Notes: generated by a model from the sequence alone, not told the origin. Positions 49,818 through 62,787 are shown, counted from the stretch's first letter. The stretch: 64,000 nucleotides of DNA from Tetrahymena thermophila SB210 (GCF_000189635.1 NW_002476522.1:248001-312000); one strand, 5' to 3'. Numbers and translations: made by a program.

Positions 49818-52800
49818 TCAATTTAAAATCGAATAATTAGAAAGTTCATCTTCCAAACTCTTTTGTTGGGTTTAAATAGACTAAATCATTTATCTTAAAG
49901 TATTACTAACTTGACTTTAATTATTTTCATAAGTTTAATTGTAGATTGATGAGTGCCCAAAAGATTTTTGAGGACCTAATGTTTGTTAATAGAAGCTGTT
50001 TGTTGTGGAACCAAATATTTTTTTTCCACTTGACCTTACATTATTTGAGTAACTTCTAACATGGGTGTTTAAATTGCTATTATTATTATTAGATTCGTTA
50101 GGTACAAAATTAAAATCGAAAAAGCCGATGCTTAGTTGCTGCTAATATTTCTATTCTTCATCATTAACATGATCGCTTGATTTCTTTTTAAGTGATGATT
50201 TTCCTACAGTCTTATTTATTTCTTTTTTTATATTTGGAGAAAATTGGCTCTAAATGTTTGCTGGGTCATTACTAGGGGATGCAATAGGAGAGTATTATGG
50301 GATTTTTAAATTAATTTAATTTGGAATTTTACTTTCATTTAGTGCATTTGTAGGAGAATTTATTTATTAAAATGTTATCTAATTTTGCAACTAAAGCGAT
50401 GGTAATTGCTGCTATTATTACGATTACTACGATTAGAATTAAAATTATTATTGTTATGTTTAAGGTTGTTATTGCTACTATTATTAAACTTATTGTTACT
50501 AATATTAAAAAGGTTATTACTAACTCTACAAAGGCTGTTATTATCCCTACTGCTAGTTTTGCTATTTTATATATTATTACTGCTAACCACCGTTAGACTG
50601 TAAATTAGGAGAATTACCCTAGATTTCTAGCTTTTAAGGTTTGATGTAATTATTTTAGTTATAACTATAAAAATCAGATTTTTAATCTTAAGACTCATAT
50701 GTTTCTAAATAATTATCATCATTTAAATCCTCATCATAGTTGTTCCTGTTTTCATAATTATATGCTCTCCTTTAATCTTTTAAATCACTGCTATTTTAGC
50801 TCATATGCAAATCATCTTCTTTGTTTTGACTTTTTCCGAATTGTCTATTTTTTATAATTAAAAAAATATAATTTAAAATATATAATCTATAATAAATTTC
50901 TTAAAATATTTTTGAAGAATAACTTCGGTAATATTTGGAAGGAAGATGTTTATTTATTTGCTAGGATCTTCATATTTACAATAAAAAATAACCAAAACCT
51001 ATTTCTTTTTTATTGTAATAATTTCATCATTGAAAACACTAAATTAATTATATTTAGTTTTTTTATTGTTTATTAAAGAATTATCAATTTTGATATTTGT
51101 ATTTTGAAATTTATATTTTAACTTTTTGTTTTATCAAAAGCTTAAAATCTTTATTATTTATTTATTTATTTAAAAATATATTTTAAGCTTGGAATTTTTT
51201 TATCAGAAAAATAAATTCTTAATTTATTTTTGGGAAGATATTAATTACAATTAATTAATGAATGAATCTTTAAGATATTTATTTATCTTTAGTTTTAAAT
51301 GAATAACTTTTGTTATTAAATTAAATTAATTTACTTATTATAGTAATAAATGGAGGCAGTTGAGTTTCTGTCGGATCTCTTCATAAAAGTTTCTGGGTTG
51401 TTGTTACCTTTAGGAGGATTTAGTGATTATTCTGGTTGAGCTTACTTCTTTAACTCTTTTTCTTACCTTAACTCTTCTTGAAGTTTTTTTAATTCTTCTT
51501 TTTCCTTTTAAATCCCTTTGAGTTGTTCTTTGATAATTTCTTTAGCTTTTTAAGCATCATAAAATAAGGTTTTGAAATCATCTATCCTCTTTTTTAACTC
51601 TTCCTCTAACTCTCTTCTTCTTTTTTGTTCATTTAGAATTTATTTTTCTAGATATTCGTTTTTATTTTTATATTCTAATTCTTATTAGGTAGGGAGTTCT
51701 TAATTGAAGTTTTTCAGCTTATTTAAATCATCAATAATGATCTTATGGAATTACTTGATAGTGTTTGCCATTTTACTTGAAATTTATCTATATTTTTTGC
51801 AATCATCAAGCATCCTAATATTATACTTTACATGTTACACTGTCTCCATTTTGCTTTCTATAATCTTTTCCATATACTCTTTAATATTTTTGAATACTTC
51901 TTACTCAGAAATTTCCTATTGTTTGCTACGTAGCAATTTCGTGTAAGTATTTAAATTTTCTTATAATAATCGTTCTACATCTTTAGGATTCGGAATATTT
52001 GAATTTATGAATGGCATTATCTTCTCATTTATTATTACTTATTAAAGTTATTTGATTTCTTCTTCTGTTTTACGCTCTTTTAAAGTTTTTTAATTCTCAT
52101 CTAATATTTTGAAATTTTTTGATTTGTAGATTTACTCATATGTATTCCTATCTAACTAAATCTGCTCCTCTAATTTCTTTAATATACTTTTTAGTTTAAC
52201 CTCTTCTTTTATTTGCTTATCTGTTGCCTCAATCATTTTATTTAATTGTTATATATATCCTCCTATAGCTTCTTTATCATTTAAATCTTCTTTTTTAAGT
52301 TAATCAGTTAGATTCCCTTTTTTAATTTCTATATCTTATTAAATCACCTTCTTTTAATTACTATTTATTTATTCCATTACTTCTTTTTTTTCCAACTCTT
52401 CTTGCTGTTTCTACTATTTATTATACATATTCATATTGTTTGCGCTTAAATTTAAATTAACATTTGCTGCCTTTTGCTAAGGTGTATTTAGAGCTTTGTT
52501 AGTATTATTATCACTAACAGATAAATTATCTCTGGATTTTTAATTTAAATTTATTCTACTAAGATCTGTTAAATTATTATCGCCTGCTTTATTTCCATTT
52601 TAACTCTTTTAATCTAATTTATTTTATAACAATTCAGAAATTAATTTATATTCATAAAATAATGTATATTTTATAAATTACCAAAAGGTAGATTTGTTTA
52701 TTAATTATTGCTCTGTTAATATTTTATTGTGGGAGAAGTCTCATAATCATATTCAAGTCTAGGTGGCAATTCATCATCGTCATCATCATCTTCTTGTATA

Positions 52801-53036
52801 TTATCTTGGTATGCCCTATTTAAATAAATTTTTGATGATAAATGTTGTTAATATGAATATAATTCAAAATACTGATATCCTTAATTCTCATTTTAAAATG
52901 TCTTTTGCTATTTTAGTTATGGAGCAACACTCAATCTTTCTTGATATTATTAATCTAACTAACCCTATAACTTTAAACCAAAAGCGTATTATTTTTGTTC
53001 AGGACTATAATCATAAGTTTATTGCCTCAAGCTCAT
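49818..53036 (-). CDS. Coiled-coil, polyglutamine-rich protein
   Basis: I do not recognise a family. ATG at 53036, TGA at 49818. The order is: a polar N-terminus with a run of seven acidic residues ('QEDDDDDDELPPRLEY', about 52790), an intron near 52624-52685, a Ser/Asn part, then a long coiled coil (about 52410-51450) with strong heptads such as 'RRRELEEELKKRIDDFKTLF' and 'KEQLKGIQKEKEELKKLQEE'. After an intron near 51360-50880 comes an Asn/Asp-rich part, a polyglutamine region (about 50610-50400, mostly TAA/TAG/CAA codons), and a C-terminal 'QKYQQQLSIGFFDFNFVPNE'. Plus-strand ORFs inside it are antisense shadows. A structural or scaffold role is plausible but only inference. Confidence 0.75.
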
Positions 53037-55179
53037 AAAAAAAAAATATATATTTATTGATAATTTTTCTTCTAAATTACTAGGAGTTTGATCTAAATTT
53101 ATTAATAAATTTTCACAAGAAATTTTTATAAGCAAACAAAGAAGTAAATTTCTAAGAAATTTAGTTTTAAAAATAATTATTATCAATCAAATTAGAATTA
53201 GCAACAGACATATTTTTATCAAAATATTACAATTTTTTAGAAAAAAAATTTAATCTGTTAATATTTAATTGGTTTTAGAATAACACAAACATAAAATTTT
53301 GTTTGTCATATTAAGTATTTACATAAGATTTCTAATTTATAGTTCATTCATTCATTCATTTAATTTTTTTTATTTTGCAGGATTATTAACCATATTAACT
53401 TTATTTATTTTGTAAATCAAAATGTTAAGATTTTTTTAATTTTTTTGAATTATTTAAAATTAATTTATTTTATTTGTATTTAAATTGTTTTGTAAATACA
53501 ACATGTGAAATATAAAGGTTAATATATCCATTTATTGATTCAATACTATGGAAATAAATTTTAGATGTAAATTTAAAAAACATATTTTCAAACAAATATT
53601 TTTAGGTTAAGATTAATAAATATTATAAAGAAACAAATAATTTATTTAAGCTTTGCTTTTATACATCAAAGTTGATCATGCTATCTCTAGTTTTTTATAA
53701 AAATTTATTATTTTTAATTATTTATTAATTAGGATAAGAAGAATTTAGATTAGAATTTTTACTTATTTATAAAATAAATTTCAACTTAAATTAAAATGAT
53801 CGAAAAATTTTTCATAAATTTTCAAAAAATATTTTTGAATTTAACTTTATAAATTAATTTAAATATTTATTTTGCTAGTATGTCTTCTGACTTGATTATT
53901 AATTTTAATCTATATTTCAATGAATTTTAATTTTTATTTATATTTAAAAAACAAAAATTTTATTTCAATTTAATAAAATATAAAATAATAAGATTTTAGA
54001 ACTAAATTGATTGATTAAATAATCTAAATTAATGAAAAATAGCTATTTATGAATATAATAATTAGCTATATGAGTTTATTATAAATTACTCTAAATATTC
54101 CTTTATTTTCAAACTCTCTACCCCAATCTTAAGTCTAAGTCACATTTTTAAGGTGAAAATTTACCAAAAAAACTTCTTTGTGAAAAAATTTATAAAGGTG
54201 AGATATTATGAGGATTTATTTAAAGTATATCAAATAATTATTTTATTTGAAAATAAATTAATGTGCAAACTCAATAACAAATGTCTTTATTTCTCAATTA
54301 AAACTATAAATTTTAAAAAAACTGCGAATTAAATATGAAAAAAAGTTTTTACTTGCTTAGAGTTTTTAAAATGTTTCTTTTTTCTTAAAAATTATGGGAA
54401 AATTTTTTACTCTAATCTAAATTTGGTTAAATTTTAAACATAAATTTACTTATTTATGATTTACATTCTATTTGAGTTATAGTACTCATTATTTAGATCT
54501 TTAGAAAGTTTTGAATTACTCTATTTTTAGATTATTAATCTATTTAACGATATGACAAATAAATTTTATATTTAATTAATTTCTTATTTTTAAATTAAAT
54601 TTTATGAAGAAGTATTAGTCAAGAAAATATTAATTATCAGTATTATATTTTTAAATATTACTAAATTAATTAAGAAATTTTATAAAAGCTTTTTTATTTT
54701 TTCTAATATTTAACTTACTCATTTTAATAACTACAAAACAATATAGTACTAAATTTGAAAAAGTAAATTACTTTGTTGTAATTTAGAGTAACTAATTTAT
54801 TTTCTTATTTAAATTTTTTTGTAAAATTACCATATTTTATTTATTTAAAATAAATAGTACAACTCCAATTAATCCAGTATAAAATATTATCAATTTGATA
54901 GACAATTTTATTTGATCATCAATTACTTACTTATAATTAATTATTTTTGGAATTATCAAGTGTGTGTTTTTAACTAAAACCGATTAGTGAAATTTCTCAT
55001 TATAACAAAAAAATATAAATAAATTAAACATATTAATTTGGATTAAAAGCTTAACAACTAATTTTTCTAAATACTCCTTTCTTTCAAAAACATATAAGAT
55101 AAAACAAACTGAAAAGCTTTAAAATTTTTTAAGTTTTTTTAACAAAAAATAACACTATTAGAATTGAAATAATAGCAAT
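53037..55179. other. Intergenic, divergent promoter region
   Basis: About 2.1 kb between divergent genes. It is AT-rich, with an 'attcattcattcatttaa' run near 53343. I see no coding frame, RNA gene or organised repeat. Confidence 0.6.
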
Positions 55180-58100
55180 ATGGGTAATTAGAAATCTAGT
55201 AGTTATCCTTTATGTTCGATTTAGTACGAATGCGAAAGAAATAGGTAGGAACAAAAAGTGGATAATAAATCCTACTTGTAAGGATAGTCTTAATAGGATG
55301 AACATTTCAATTAAGAATTGACAGATGATTATTTTGGAAAAGTAGTAGTTATAACAAAAAAGTTTGCATAATCTAAAAAGAAATCAAATTCAAGTGCTAA
55401 TTTAGATTCAGATATTTTAAAGGATTAAGTAGGCAAAGACAATTAAACAATATTAACAAGTAGTTGTTTAATTATTGAAAAAACATTTTAAGATTAAAAC
55501 TAACTTAATGAGGCGCTAAAATCAGTAAATTTACTTTAAAAAATTATTCACCCAAATATTATAAATATCTAATCGACTTAAACAATTGCTACAACAAACT
55601 AGAATAATGATAAGCTTTTTGTTGGAAGAGTATAATGTGATTATTACTCTGAAAATCTCTTTAGCGTATTAAAGAAGAGGAAGCTAATCATATCATAACT
55701 TAACTAAAAATCTAGTTTGTCGCTTAATGGAGATAAAAAATAAGAATAATCAGTGCCGAGCTCTACATCAAGAAGCTATTCAAGTTAAAAAAAATAATCA
55801 AAATAAACATATAAAAAGAATCCCTCTTCGCAGGTTACTCCTAGAGGCAATTAAAATAGTTATGTGCCTGCTTTTACTGAAAAAGAAATTTGGTATATTA
55901 TTGACTCAGTAGTTGATACCCTTAATTTGTTATAGCAAAAATCTATAATCCATGGGGATTTACGTCCATAAACAATATTTTTTACTCATGATGGCCACTT
56001 GAAGCTTTCAATAGTTTAATGCTACAATAAAGATTTTTCTCATACAAATTTTCACATTGCTACCCACCACATTTTGAAAACAAAATAACTTCAATAAAAG
56101 ATTTAAGAAGACAATATTTTACTCTCACTAGAACAACTAAATTAGCTTTAGAAATTAAATCCAGTAGCTCACAATAATTCTACTCAGTAAACTAAAAACT
56201 TGGCCAAATAAATACTTTCCAATTTAGAATTTGATCCTTACAAAAGTTAAGTCTTTAGTTTTGGAATGCTCTTGCTTTAAATAATCTTTTGTGGAAATGT
56301 AGAATGTTGCTAAGCTCCACTTAATTCATAGTAGTTCTAGTAAAAATCAAACTTAAATGCATCTCAAAATATAAAATATCTTTATATTACAAATGAAAAG
56401 ACAAAGGATGTTACTATAAATTTTTAACTCGTATTTGATTTACTTTCACAAGTGAAATAAATGTTCTCTCTATCTCTTTATTAAATACTTAGTACATGCT
56501 TAGAAGCCAAAGAATAAAAAAGACCAAATTGCATTGAATTATATAATTAATTACATAACTTGGATTTACAAACTGAAGCTTCTCTCACTATGGACGAATT
56601 TGTAACTGTAAAACGTCCTCTTCAACTAGAATATCAATAAAATTTGAGCTAAAAATTAAAAATTCCCCCCTTAGATGTTAGAAATTTGGAAACCACTCCA
56701 AAATAAGATTAAAACTCCAACAATTTAATTGGAGGAGCAACTCTTTTAAACAATTATTTGTTTTAAAAAAATTAATAATTTGAAAATTTATAATATTGTT
56801 CCTCACAAAAAATGAATCTTTCAGATATAAATTTAAATTAAAATATAAATTCTAAGATAAATTCATCTCAAAAAAATAACTAAAAACATTAAAACTGCTC
56901 TGAACTTTTAAAGTCCCCTTCTCATCCTAAAGAAATCGAAAATGAAAATGAAAAAAAGCTGAACAATTTTCTAAAAAATGTTCAAGTTGATATCATACAA
57001 AGAAGCAAAAATGATGATGATGAAATGTAATTTTAAAGTATAAGCAAATAAAATAATTTACTTAATAAGTCAAAGATGATTTAAAATGAATTAAGTGTGA
57101 CAAACAAAAAACACTTGGCATTACAAGAAGCAGAATAAATTAAAAGTAAAAACTAAAAAGAAAATTAATTTGATTATAAATAATAGCTTGAAATAGATTA
57201 AAAAAATTATTAAAGTATTTTAAAGCACAAAAGTTATTCCTTAGTTTAATCTTATCAAACTAAGACCACAAAAGATATAAAAAACTAAATAACGAATACT
57301 CAATAATTTAAAAGCATCAAGTAACAATCAAGTCCTATTTCAATTCCTTGTTTCAAAATTTCAGAAAGTAAATTACAAAATCAAGATTTTAATTAATAAA
57401 AAAATGTTAGTTTATTGGCTGATAAATAGAATTCCTTAATAATTAAAAATTAGCCAGAAAATACTCAAAAAATAAATTAAATAAGTATCGATAATAATAA
57501 TAAATATTCTTCTTAATTTTGTACTAATTTAAATTAATAATTCTTAAATAATAAATAAATTGCAAAAAACGAAAGTGTTTCTGAGAATAGAATATCAAAC
57601 TTCAGTGAATATCCAACATAGAATAGCGGAAAAGAGTATTCAGTTTCTAACCACAACAATAAAGATTGCTTAAATTCAAACAAAGACACAATATCTATTA
57701 GCAATTAGTCTATCATAAAAGATAACAACAATTTCTTAAATTAGAATTAAATAACAATTATGACAACAGGAAGAAGATAGTCTGAGTCTTCGACTACAAA
57801 CTAATCACTTTCTACTACACTCCAGTTCTATAATCCACTATCAAATTAAGCAGTTACTAGTATTAAGAGTCCAGAGATATCTATCCCTTATGTTGGTCAT
57901 CAAAAGTTTTATTCTTTGAATTTGAATTTAAATAACGACATGTCAAGCTAAAAGCCATATGAGAGGACAAATAAAAATTTTTATTTTTTGAATACTTAAG
58001 AAGAGAAAAAAGGAACTGAGCTATAAAAAGAATATGATTCTATTCAAAACAAAAGCAGTATTCATACGGAGTAGGCAAGTAAGTAGAATATTTCATACCT

Positions 58101-60561
58101 AAGCAACGATTAAAACTTTTATCAATCCAAGTTATAATCACCCTAATAAAGTACTTATTCCTTTAATCAATTTAATTTATACAACAGCAATAATCAGAGT
58201 TAAGTATTATTAAATAATTACCATGTTTAATAAAGAAGTATCAATCTAATTGATAATTTAGCCTTCGATGGAAAATAAAATTCCATTCAAATTTATTAAA
58301 AAGATATCCCATCATAAATAAAAAATGTAAATCAGCTAAATAGCACAACTATCGATAATAGCAATTCTTTTCTCTCAAGCTAAAATTTTAAAAGTGAGAA
58401 TTTTCATCATCAATAAAATTTATATTAACCAGATATAGGCTTGTATAATAATTTACTTAAAAGCCCTTACTCACAAAATATTGTTAAATTTAATGAGTAA
58501 AATCTTCAATAGTCGCAAATCATTCATCAATCGATTGATTTGAATGAGTCTTTATAAAAAAAATTTTTAGGGGAAAGCTGTGTTAATATTAATGCAAACA
58601 CATACACTTTTAGTAGTCCATAAAATTAAAGGTTTGAGGAATTGAAAAACTCACAATAATTTTTAACAGAAGAAAAAGTTAAACATGCACAATAAGGAAA
58701 AACTTATCTAAATTAAAATAGCATTGAAAATCATCTATAGCAAACTGCTAAATTTGTTAATGAATCAAGCAGACATTAGTTTTCAACCTCAATTCATGAA
58801 CAAATTTCAAAGCATGATACCTTAAAAGACGAAATTACTGAACAGTGTTTTAGTCATGTATATGGATCTCCATAGAGAGTAATTGTCAGTAGATCAAATA
58901 TATAATCTCCTTTAAATTATATCTAATCACCAATCACACAAAGGAATAAATCATATGACTTCTATAATAAAACTATAAATTAAATCGGTAGTGAGATTTA
59001 CTCTCAAAAAAATTATAATTTAAAATAAATTGATTAAAACAACAACAACAACAACTCAAAAACTTTAATTATTTTAAGCCCTTAGAAAAACATTTCTACA
59101 AATACAAAACTAACAACAACACCATCTAAATTTGAATCAGAAAAAAATTATTTAAATTAACTTGTAAAAAACGATGATGTACAATCATAAAATAGCTTAG
59201 CTTATTGTGCTTGTGAAGTAAAGGAAAAATAAATACTTCAGACTCCTAATATCAGCTAAAGTAAAGCTTTAAACGAGTAGCTTGATACATTGAATAATGA
59301 GGGTATTGCTAATAAAAATATAGAAATTGAAGAGTGGAATGATATTGAAAGCTATATGAGTGAAAATCTTTAAAATAGCATGTCTGAGAGTATAAAAGTA
59401 AATAGCACCCTCTTAAATACTCATATAAAAGATTTATCTTCTTTGATAGTCTAAAATAGATCATTCGAAAATAATTAAATTGGAACTAAAAACCAAACTT
59501 TTAACATTTCTAATAACTATAATACGACCTCATAATAATATTGTATTGATAATCAAAAAAATAAACTTGAATAATAACCCAAGAGCATACTTCTACTATC
59601 AAACAACAACCTAAAAAATATGCAAAATAATAACTCAATATTACATTAGACGAATAATACACAAAATATTAAAATTGATATCTAGTCAAACAACAACTTT
59701 TAAAACAGTTAATATTAATAAAAAACTAATCACAAAAGATATTAATCGACTACATTAACACCCTCTTTAATATAAGAAAATCTAATTCCTAGAAATTAAT
59801 CTCATTCAATACATTAAATAAATCTAACTTCTCCTAAACAAGATGGCTCAACCAATTTAAATATGTAAAAAAATGTATTTGGTAGTAGTAATAATTATAA
59901 TAATTTTACATAAACGAATAATCAAACTATTTCTAATAAAAATATATCTTAAAATTACTAACCTTATTAGCATATTAATTCACTTAATCAAAATAATTTG
60001 GGTAATCTCAATAGTTAGATAAAACAAAATAAAACTCAAAATAATCAGATTTCTAAAAACAAAGAAGACCAAGAAACTAGCTTTCAAACCTTAAATTAAG
60101 CCAAAATAATGAGTAATAAAGTGATATCTGTTAGCAATAATGGCAGTCCTTTTTATTCTCCTAATCCTATAGTAGAATCTTCAAAATATAAATAGATTCT
60201 AACAAGCAACAATAACAGTTACAAGATATAATAGTTAGATTTTAAACAGTAAAATAATAGTTTATAGGCATTAAAACTTAATTATCTTCTTTCACCAAGT
60301 AATACTTCAACACAGTTCACATATAGCTCACCATAATCTTAGGTGAAAAAAGCTGATAAATATACTCCTTCTTAGTTTAATTAAAATTTTCAATAAAATT
60401 TTAATTTTAATAAAAGTAAAGAATAAGTAGCTGACAAAGTTTCCTTATCTAAATCATAACTAAATAATAATATTTAATAAAGATAATAAAAACTTTAATA
60501 TCAAAAATAGCAAAGCAAATTAATTTAAGATAACTTTTCATCTTAAAGCTAAATTTATTGA
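55180..60561 (+). CDS. Large kinase-like protein with very long low-complexity tail
   Basis: One uninterrupted frame of 1793 codons ending in TGA. Residues about 45-480 form a degenerate kinase fold: 'DDYFGKVVVITKKF', 'IIHPNIINI' for the helix-C/beta-4 region, then 'KEIWYIIDSVVDTLNLLQQK', 'SIIHGDLRPQTIFF', 'GHLKLSIV', 'SQVFSFGMLLLQIIFCGN' and a C-terminal 'CLEAKEQKRPNCIELYNQL'. The catalytic loop is His-Gly-Asp at 258-260, so Asp is kept, but the loop Asn is Thr and DFG is Ile-Val-Gln at 278-280. Metal binding is therefore doubtful and I class it as a probable pseudokinase. A Ser/Gln-rich insert (about residues 180-220) splits the domain. The remaining 1300 residues are Asn/Gln/Ser-rich without a known domain. 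An N-terminal 'MGNQKSS' fits an N-myristoylation signal. Not closely related to the two pseudokinases at 0.5-3.6 kb. Confidence 0.82.
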
Positions 60562-60804
60562 TTTATTTTTCCAAAATAATTTTTATATAATAAAATTAAT
60601 TATGGTGTGTTTGTATTATTAAAATTAATTTTTCATAATAGAATTTATCAATTAAAAATTATGTATGTATGTATTTTATCCATTCATATTTATTAAATTC
60701 TCTTTTTATAAATTAAATTTTTGCTACAAAGTTATATCAAGAAACTAATTTTACACTTTTAATTATTAATTCATTATAAATATAAGATTAAAACTTATAA
60801 TTTT

Positions 60805-60924
60805 GTTGTCGGCCATACTAAGGTGAAAACACCGGATCCCATTCGAACTCCGAAGTTAAGCGCCTTAAGGCTGGGTTAGTACTAAGGTGGGGGACCGCTT
60901 GGGAAGTCCCAGTGTCGACAACCT
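60805..60924 (+). rRNA. 5S ribosomal RNA, copy 1
   Basis: 120-nt 5S rRNA of the large ribosomal subunit. It starts 'gttgtcggccatactaagg' and ends 'gtcgacaacct', with these ends pairing as helix I. Internal landmarks include 'cccattcgaactccgaag' and 'gggttagtactaagg', in which the Pol III internal control region lies. A T-run follows directly and should terminate Pol III. The sequence matches the known Tetrahymena type. Confidence 0.97.
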
Positions 60925-60929
60925 TTTTT
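60922..60929 (+). terminator. T-run Pol III terminator after 5S copies
   Basis: Each 5S gene is followed at once by 'acctttttta', the standard T-run stop for RNA polymerase III. This entry marks the first; the others lie at the same offset after the remaining five copies. Confidence 0.85.
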
Positions 60930-61023
60930 AATTTTTAGTTAAAATAATTCAAGATTAATAAAATAATTTTTTCTTATTTTTGATTTTATTGGCTTAACAA
61001 TTTGTTATTTTTTTTATACTTAA

Positions 61024-61054
61024 CTATAAAAACACAATCGTAAGCTTTAATTTT
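61024..61054 (+). promoter_or_regulatory. Conserved TATA-like element upstream of each 5S gene
   Basis: The block 'ctataaaaacacaatcg' followed by 'taagctttaatttt' lies directly before copy 2. Close variants ('tataaaaacaca', 'taagttttaatttt') precede copies 3 to 6 at the same distance, with the TATA-like core about 28 bases before the RNA start. Copy 1 keeps only the 3' part ('aaacttataatttt'). Conservation within otherwise variable spacers argues for a Pol III start-site role; this is inference. Confidence 0.6.
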
Positions 61055-61174
61055 GTTGTCGGCCATACTAAGGTGAAAACACCGGATCCCATTCGAACTC
61101 CGAAGTTAAGCGCCTTAAGGCTGGGTTAGTACTAAGGTGGGGGACCGCTTGGGAAGTCCCAGTGTCGACAACCT
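61055..61174 (+). rRNA. 5S ribosomal RNA, copy 2
   Basis: Transcribed region identical to copy 1 as far as I can compare, followed by the same T-run terminator. Confidence 0.97.
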
Positions 61175-61311
61175 TTTTTAGTTTTTGTTTCAAATAATTA
61201 AAACTTAATTAAATGATTTTTTTATTTAGATTTAGTTTGCTTTGAAGTTATTTGATAAAAAGTTTGCTACTTTTTTATAGATTATAAAAACACAGTCTAA
61301 GTTTTAATTTT

Positions 61312-61431
61312 GTTGTCGGCCATACTAAGGTGAAAACACCGGATCCCATTCGAACTCCGAAGTTAAGCGCCTTAAGGCTGGGTTAGTACTAAGGTGGGGG
61401 ACCGCTTGGGAAGTCCCAGTGTCGACAACCT
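61312..61431 (+). rRNA. 5S ribosomal RNA, copy 3
   Basis: Transcribed region identical to the other copies, with a T-run terminator. Its upstream spacer is of the second type. Confidence 0.97.
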
Positions 61432-61561
61432 TTTTTAATTTTTAGTTAAAATAATTCAAGATTAATAAAATAATTTTTTCTTATTTTTGATTTTATTGGC
61501 TTAACAATTTGTTATTTTTTTTATACTTAACTATAAAAACACAATCGTAAGCTTTAATTTT

Positions 61562-61681
61562 GTTGTCGGCCATACTAAGGTGAAAACACCGGATCCCATT
61601 CGAACTCCGAAGTTAAGCGCCTTAAGGCTGGGTTAGTACTAAGGTGGGGGACCGCTTGGGAAGTCCCAGTGTCGACAACCT
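61562..61681 (+). rRNA. 5S ribosomal RNA, copy 4
   Basis: Transcribed region identical to the other copies. The spacer before it repeats the one between copies 1 and 2 essentially base for base. Confidence 0.97.
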
Positions 61682-61817
61682 TTTTTAATTTTTGTTTCAA
61701 ATAATAGAAATTTAACAAAATAATTTTTTTATTTTCACTTTTCTACTTTAAAATTAATTGTTAATGGATTTACTATTTTTTTCTAATCTATAAAAACACA
61801 ATCTAAGTTTTAATTTT

Positions 61818-61937
61818 GTTGTCGGCCATACTAAGGTGAAAACACCGGATCCCATTCGAACTCCGAAGTTAAGCGCCTTAAGGCTGGGTTAGTACTAAGG
61901 TGGGGGACCGCTTGGGAAGTCCCAGTGTCGACAACCT
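61818..61937 (+). rRNA. 5S ribosomal RNA, copy 5
   Basis: Transcribed region identical to the other copies. It is preceded by the second, more variable spacer type and followed by a T-run terminator. Confidence 0.97.
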
Positions 61938-62067
61938 TTTTTAATTTTTAGTTTAAATAATTTAAACTTAATAAAATAATTTTTTAATACATTTGACTTT
62001 GTTTCCTTAAAAATTTATTATTACTTTTTTACATAACTATAAAAATACGATAGTAAGCTTTAATTTT

Positions 62068-62187
62068 GTTGTCGGCCATACTAAGGTGAAAACACCGGAT
62101 CCCATTCGAACTCCGAAGTTAAGCGCCTTAAGGCTGGGTTAGTACTAAGGTGGGGGACCGCTTGGGAAGTCCCAGTGTCGACAACCT
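62068..62187 (+). rRNA. 5S ribosomal RNA, copy 6 (last)
   Basis: Transcribed region identical to the other copies. After the T-run the sequence departs from both spacer types, so the array ends here. Confidence 0.97.
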
Positions 62188-62787
62188 TTTTTACTTTTAT
62201 CATTTTATTATTGACAGCAACTTAAATAATTTAGTATTATTTTTAAAATGAAATATCAGCACAAGAAATTCAAGAATGAAAGAAAGAATTGCTGTTTCTG
62301 CTTAAAAATGAAATAAATTAGTCGATTAATGGCTAGAAACATAAATATTTTAGTAAATTCGATTGATTGAATGTTTGTTTAATAATTTTTTTAAAAGAAT
62401 TTATAAAGTTATTTATAAATAATTTTTATTAAATAAGTTATTTATAATTTTTTATGTGAATGGTGTTTAATAAATAACAAAAAAGGTAGAGTTTGGTTTA
62501 TAAAAAGTATATAAATGAATGAAATAAATATTTAGAGACACTAAATAAATGAACAGACAAAAATAAATATTGTGCTTGAAATAAGTAATAGAAAGATAAT
62601 AGTTAATAATAAAGAGGAGCAAGTAAATATTTAAGAGATACATACTTAATTTAAATAATTTTCTTATAAGAAATGTTTTATGCATTGAAATATTTATAGT
62701 TCTTGCGCTCTTATCTCAGTTGATTATTTTTCAGTATGTTTTGAGCTCTTTTCATTCATTATGTAATTTAAAATTTTGTTAATTTGA
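62188..62787. other. Intergenic, nothing recognised
   Basis: Spacer between the last 5S gene and the 3' end of the minus-strand coiled-coil gene. AT-rich; the one longer frame here (minus strand, 62467-62685) is low-complexity and not supported as a gene. Confidence 0.6.

Larger units (their letters stand above)
60805..62187 (+). repeat. Tandem array of six 5S rRNA units with alternating spacers
   Basis: Six units begin at 60805, 61055, 61312, 61562, 61818 and 62068, with spacings 250, 257, 250, 256 and 250. Spacers 1-2 and 3-4 are essentially identical; spacer 5-6 is of the same type. Spacers 2-3 and 4-5 form a second, more variable type. The array thus has a two-unit period. Confidence 0.93.

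Noticed and set aside
50372..50603. Two overlapping plus-strand hydrophobic ORFs (Ile/Thr-rich and Leu-rich)
   Set aside because: They are antisense readings of the polyglutamine tract of the minus-strand coiled-coil gene, which explains their repetitive composition.
52763..53038. Plus-strand ORF of 91 aa
   Set aside because: It lies opposite the first exon of the minus-strand coiled-coil gene, which begins at ATG 53036 and has better coding character, including an acidic run and in-phase splicing to the coiled coil.
62467..62685. Minus-strand ORF of 72 aa, Tyr/Ile/Leu-rich
   Set aside because: Low-complexity AT-rich spacer without a homologous motif. Such frames are expected by chance when only TGA stops translation.
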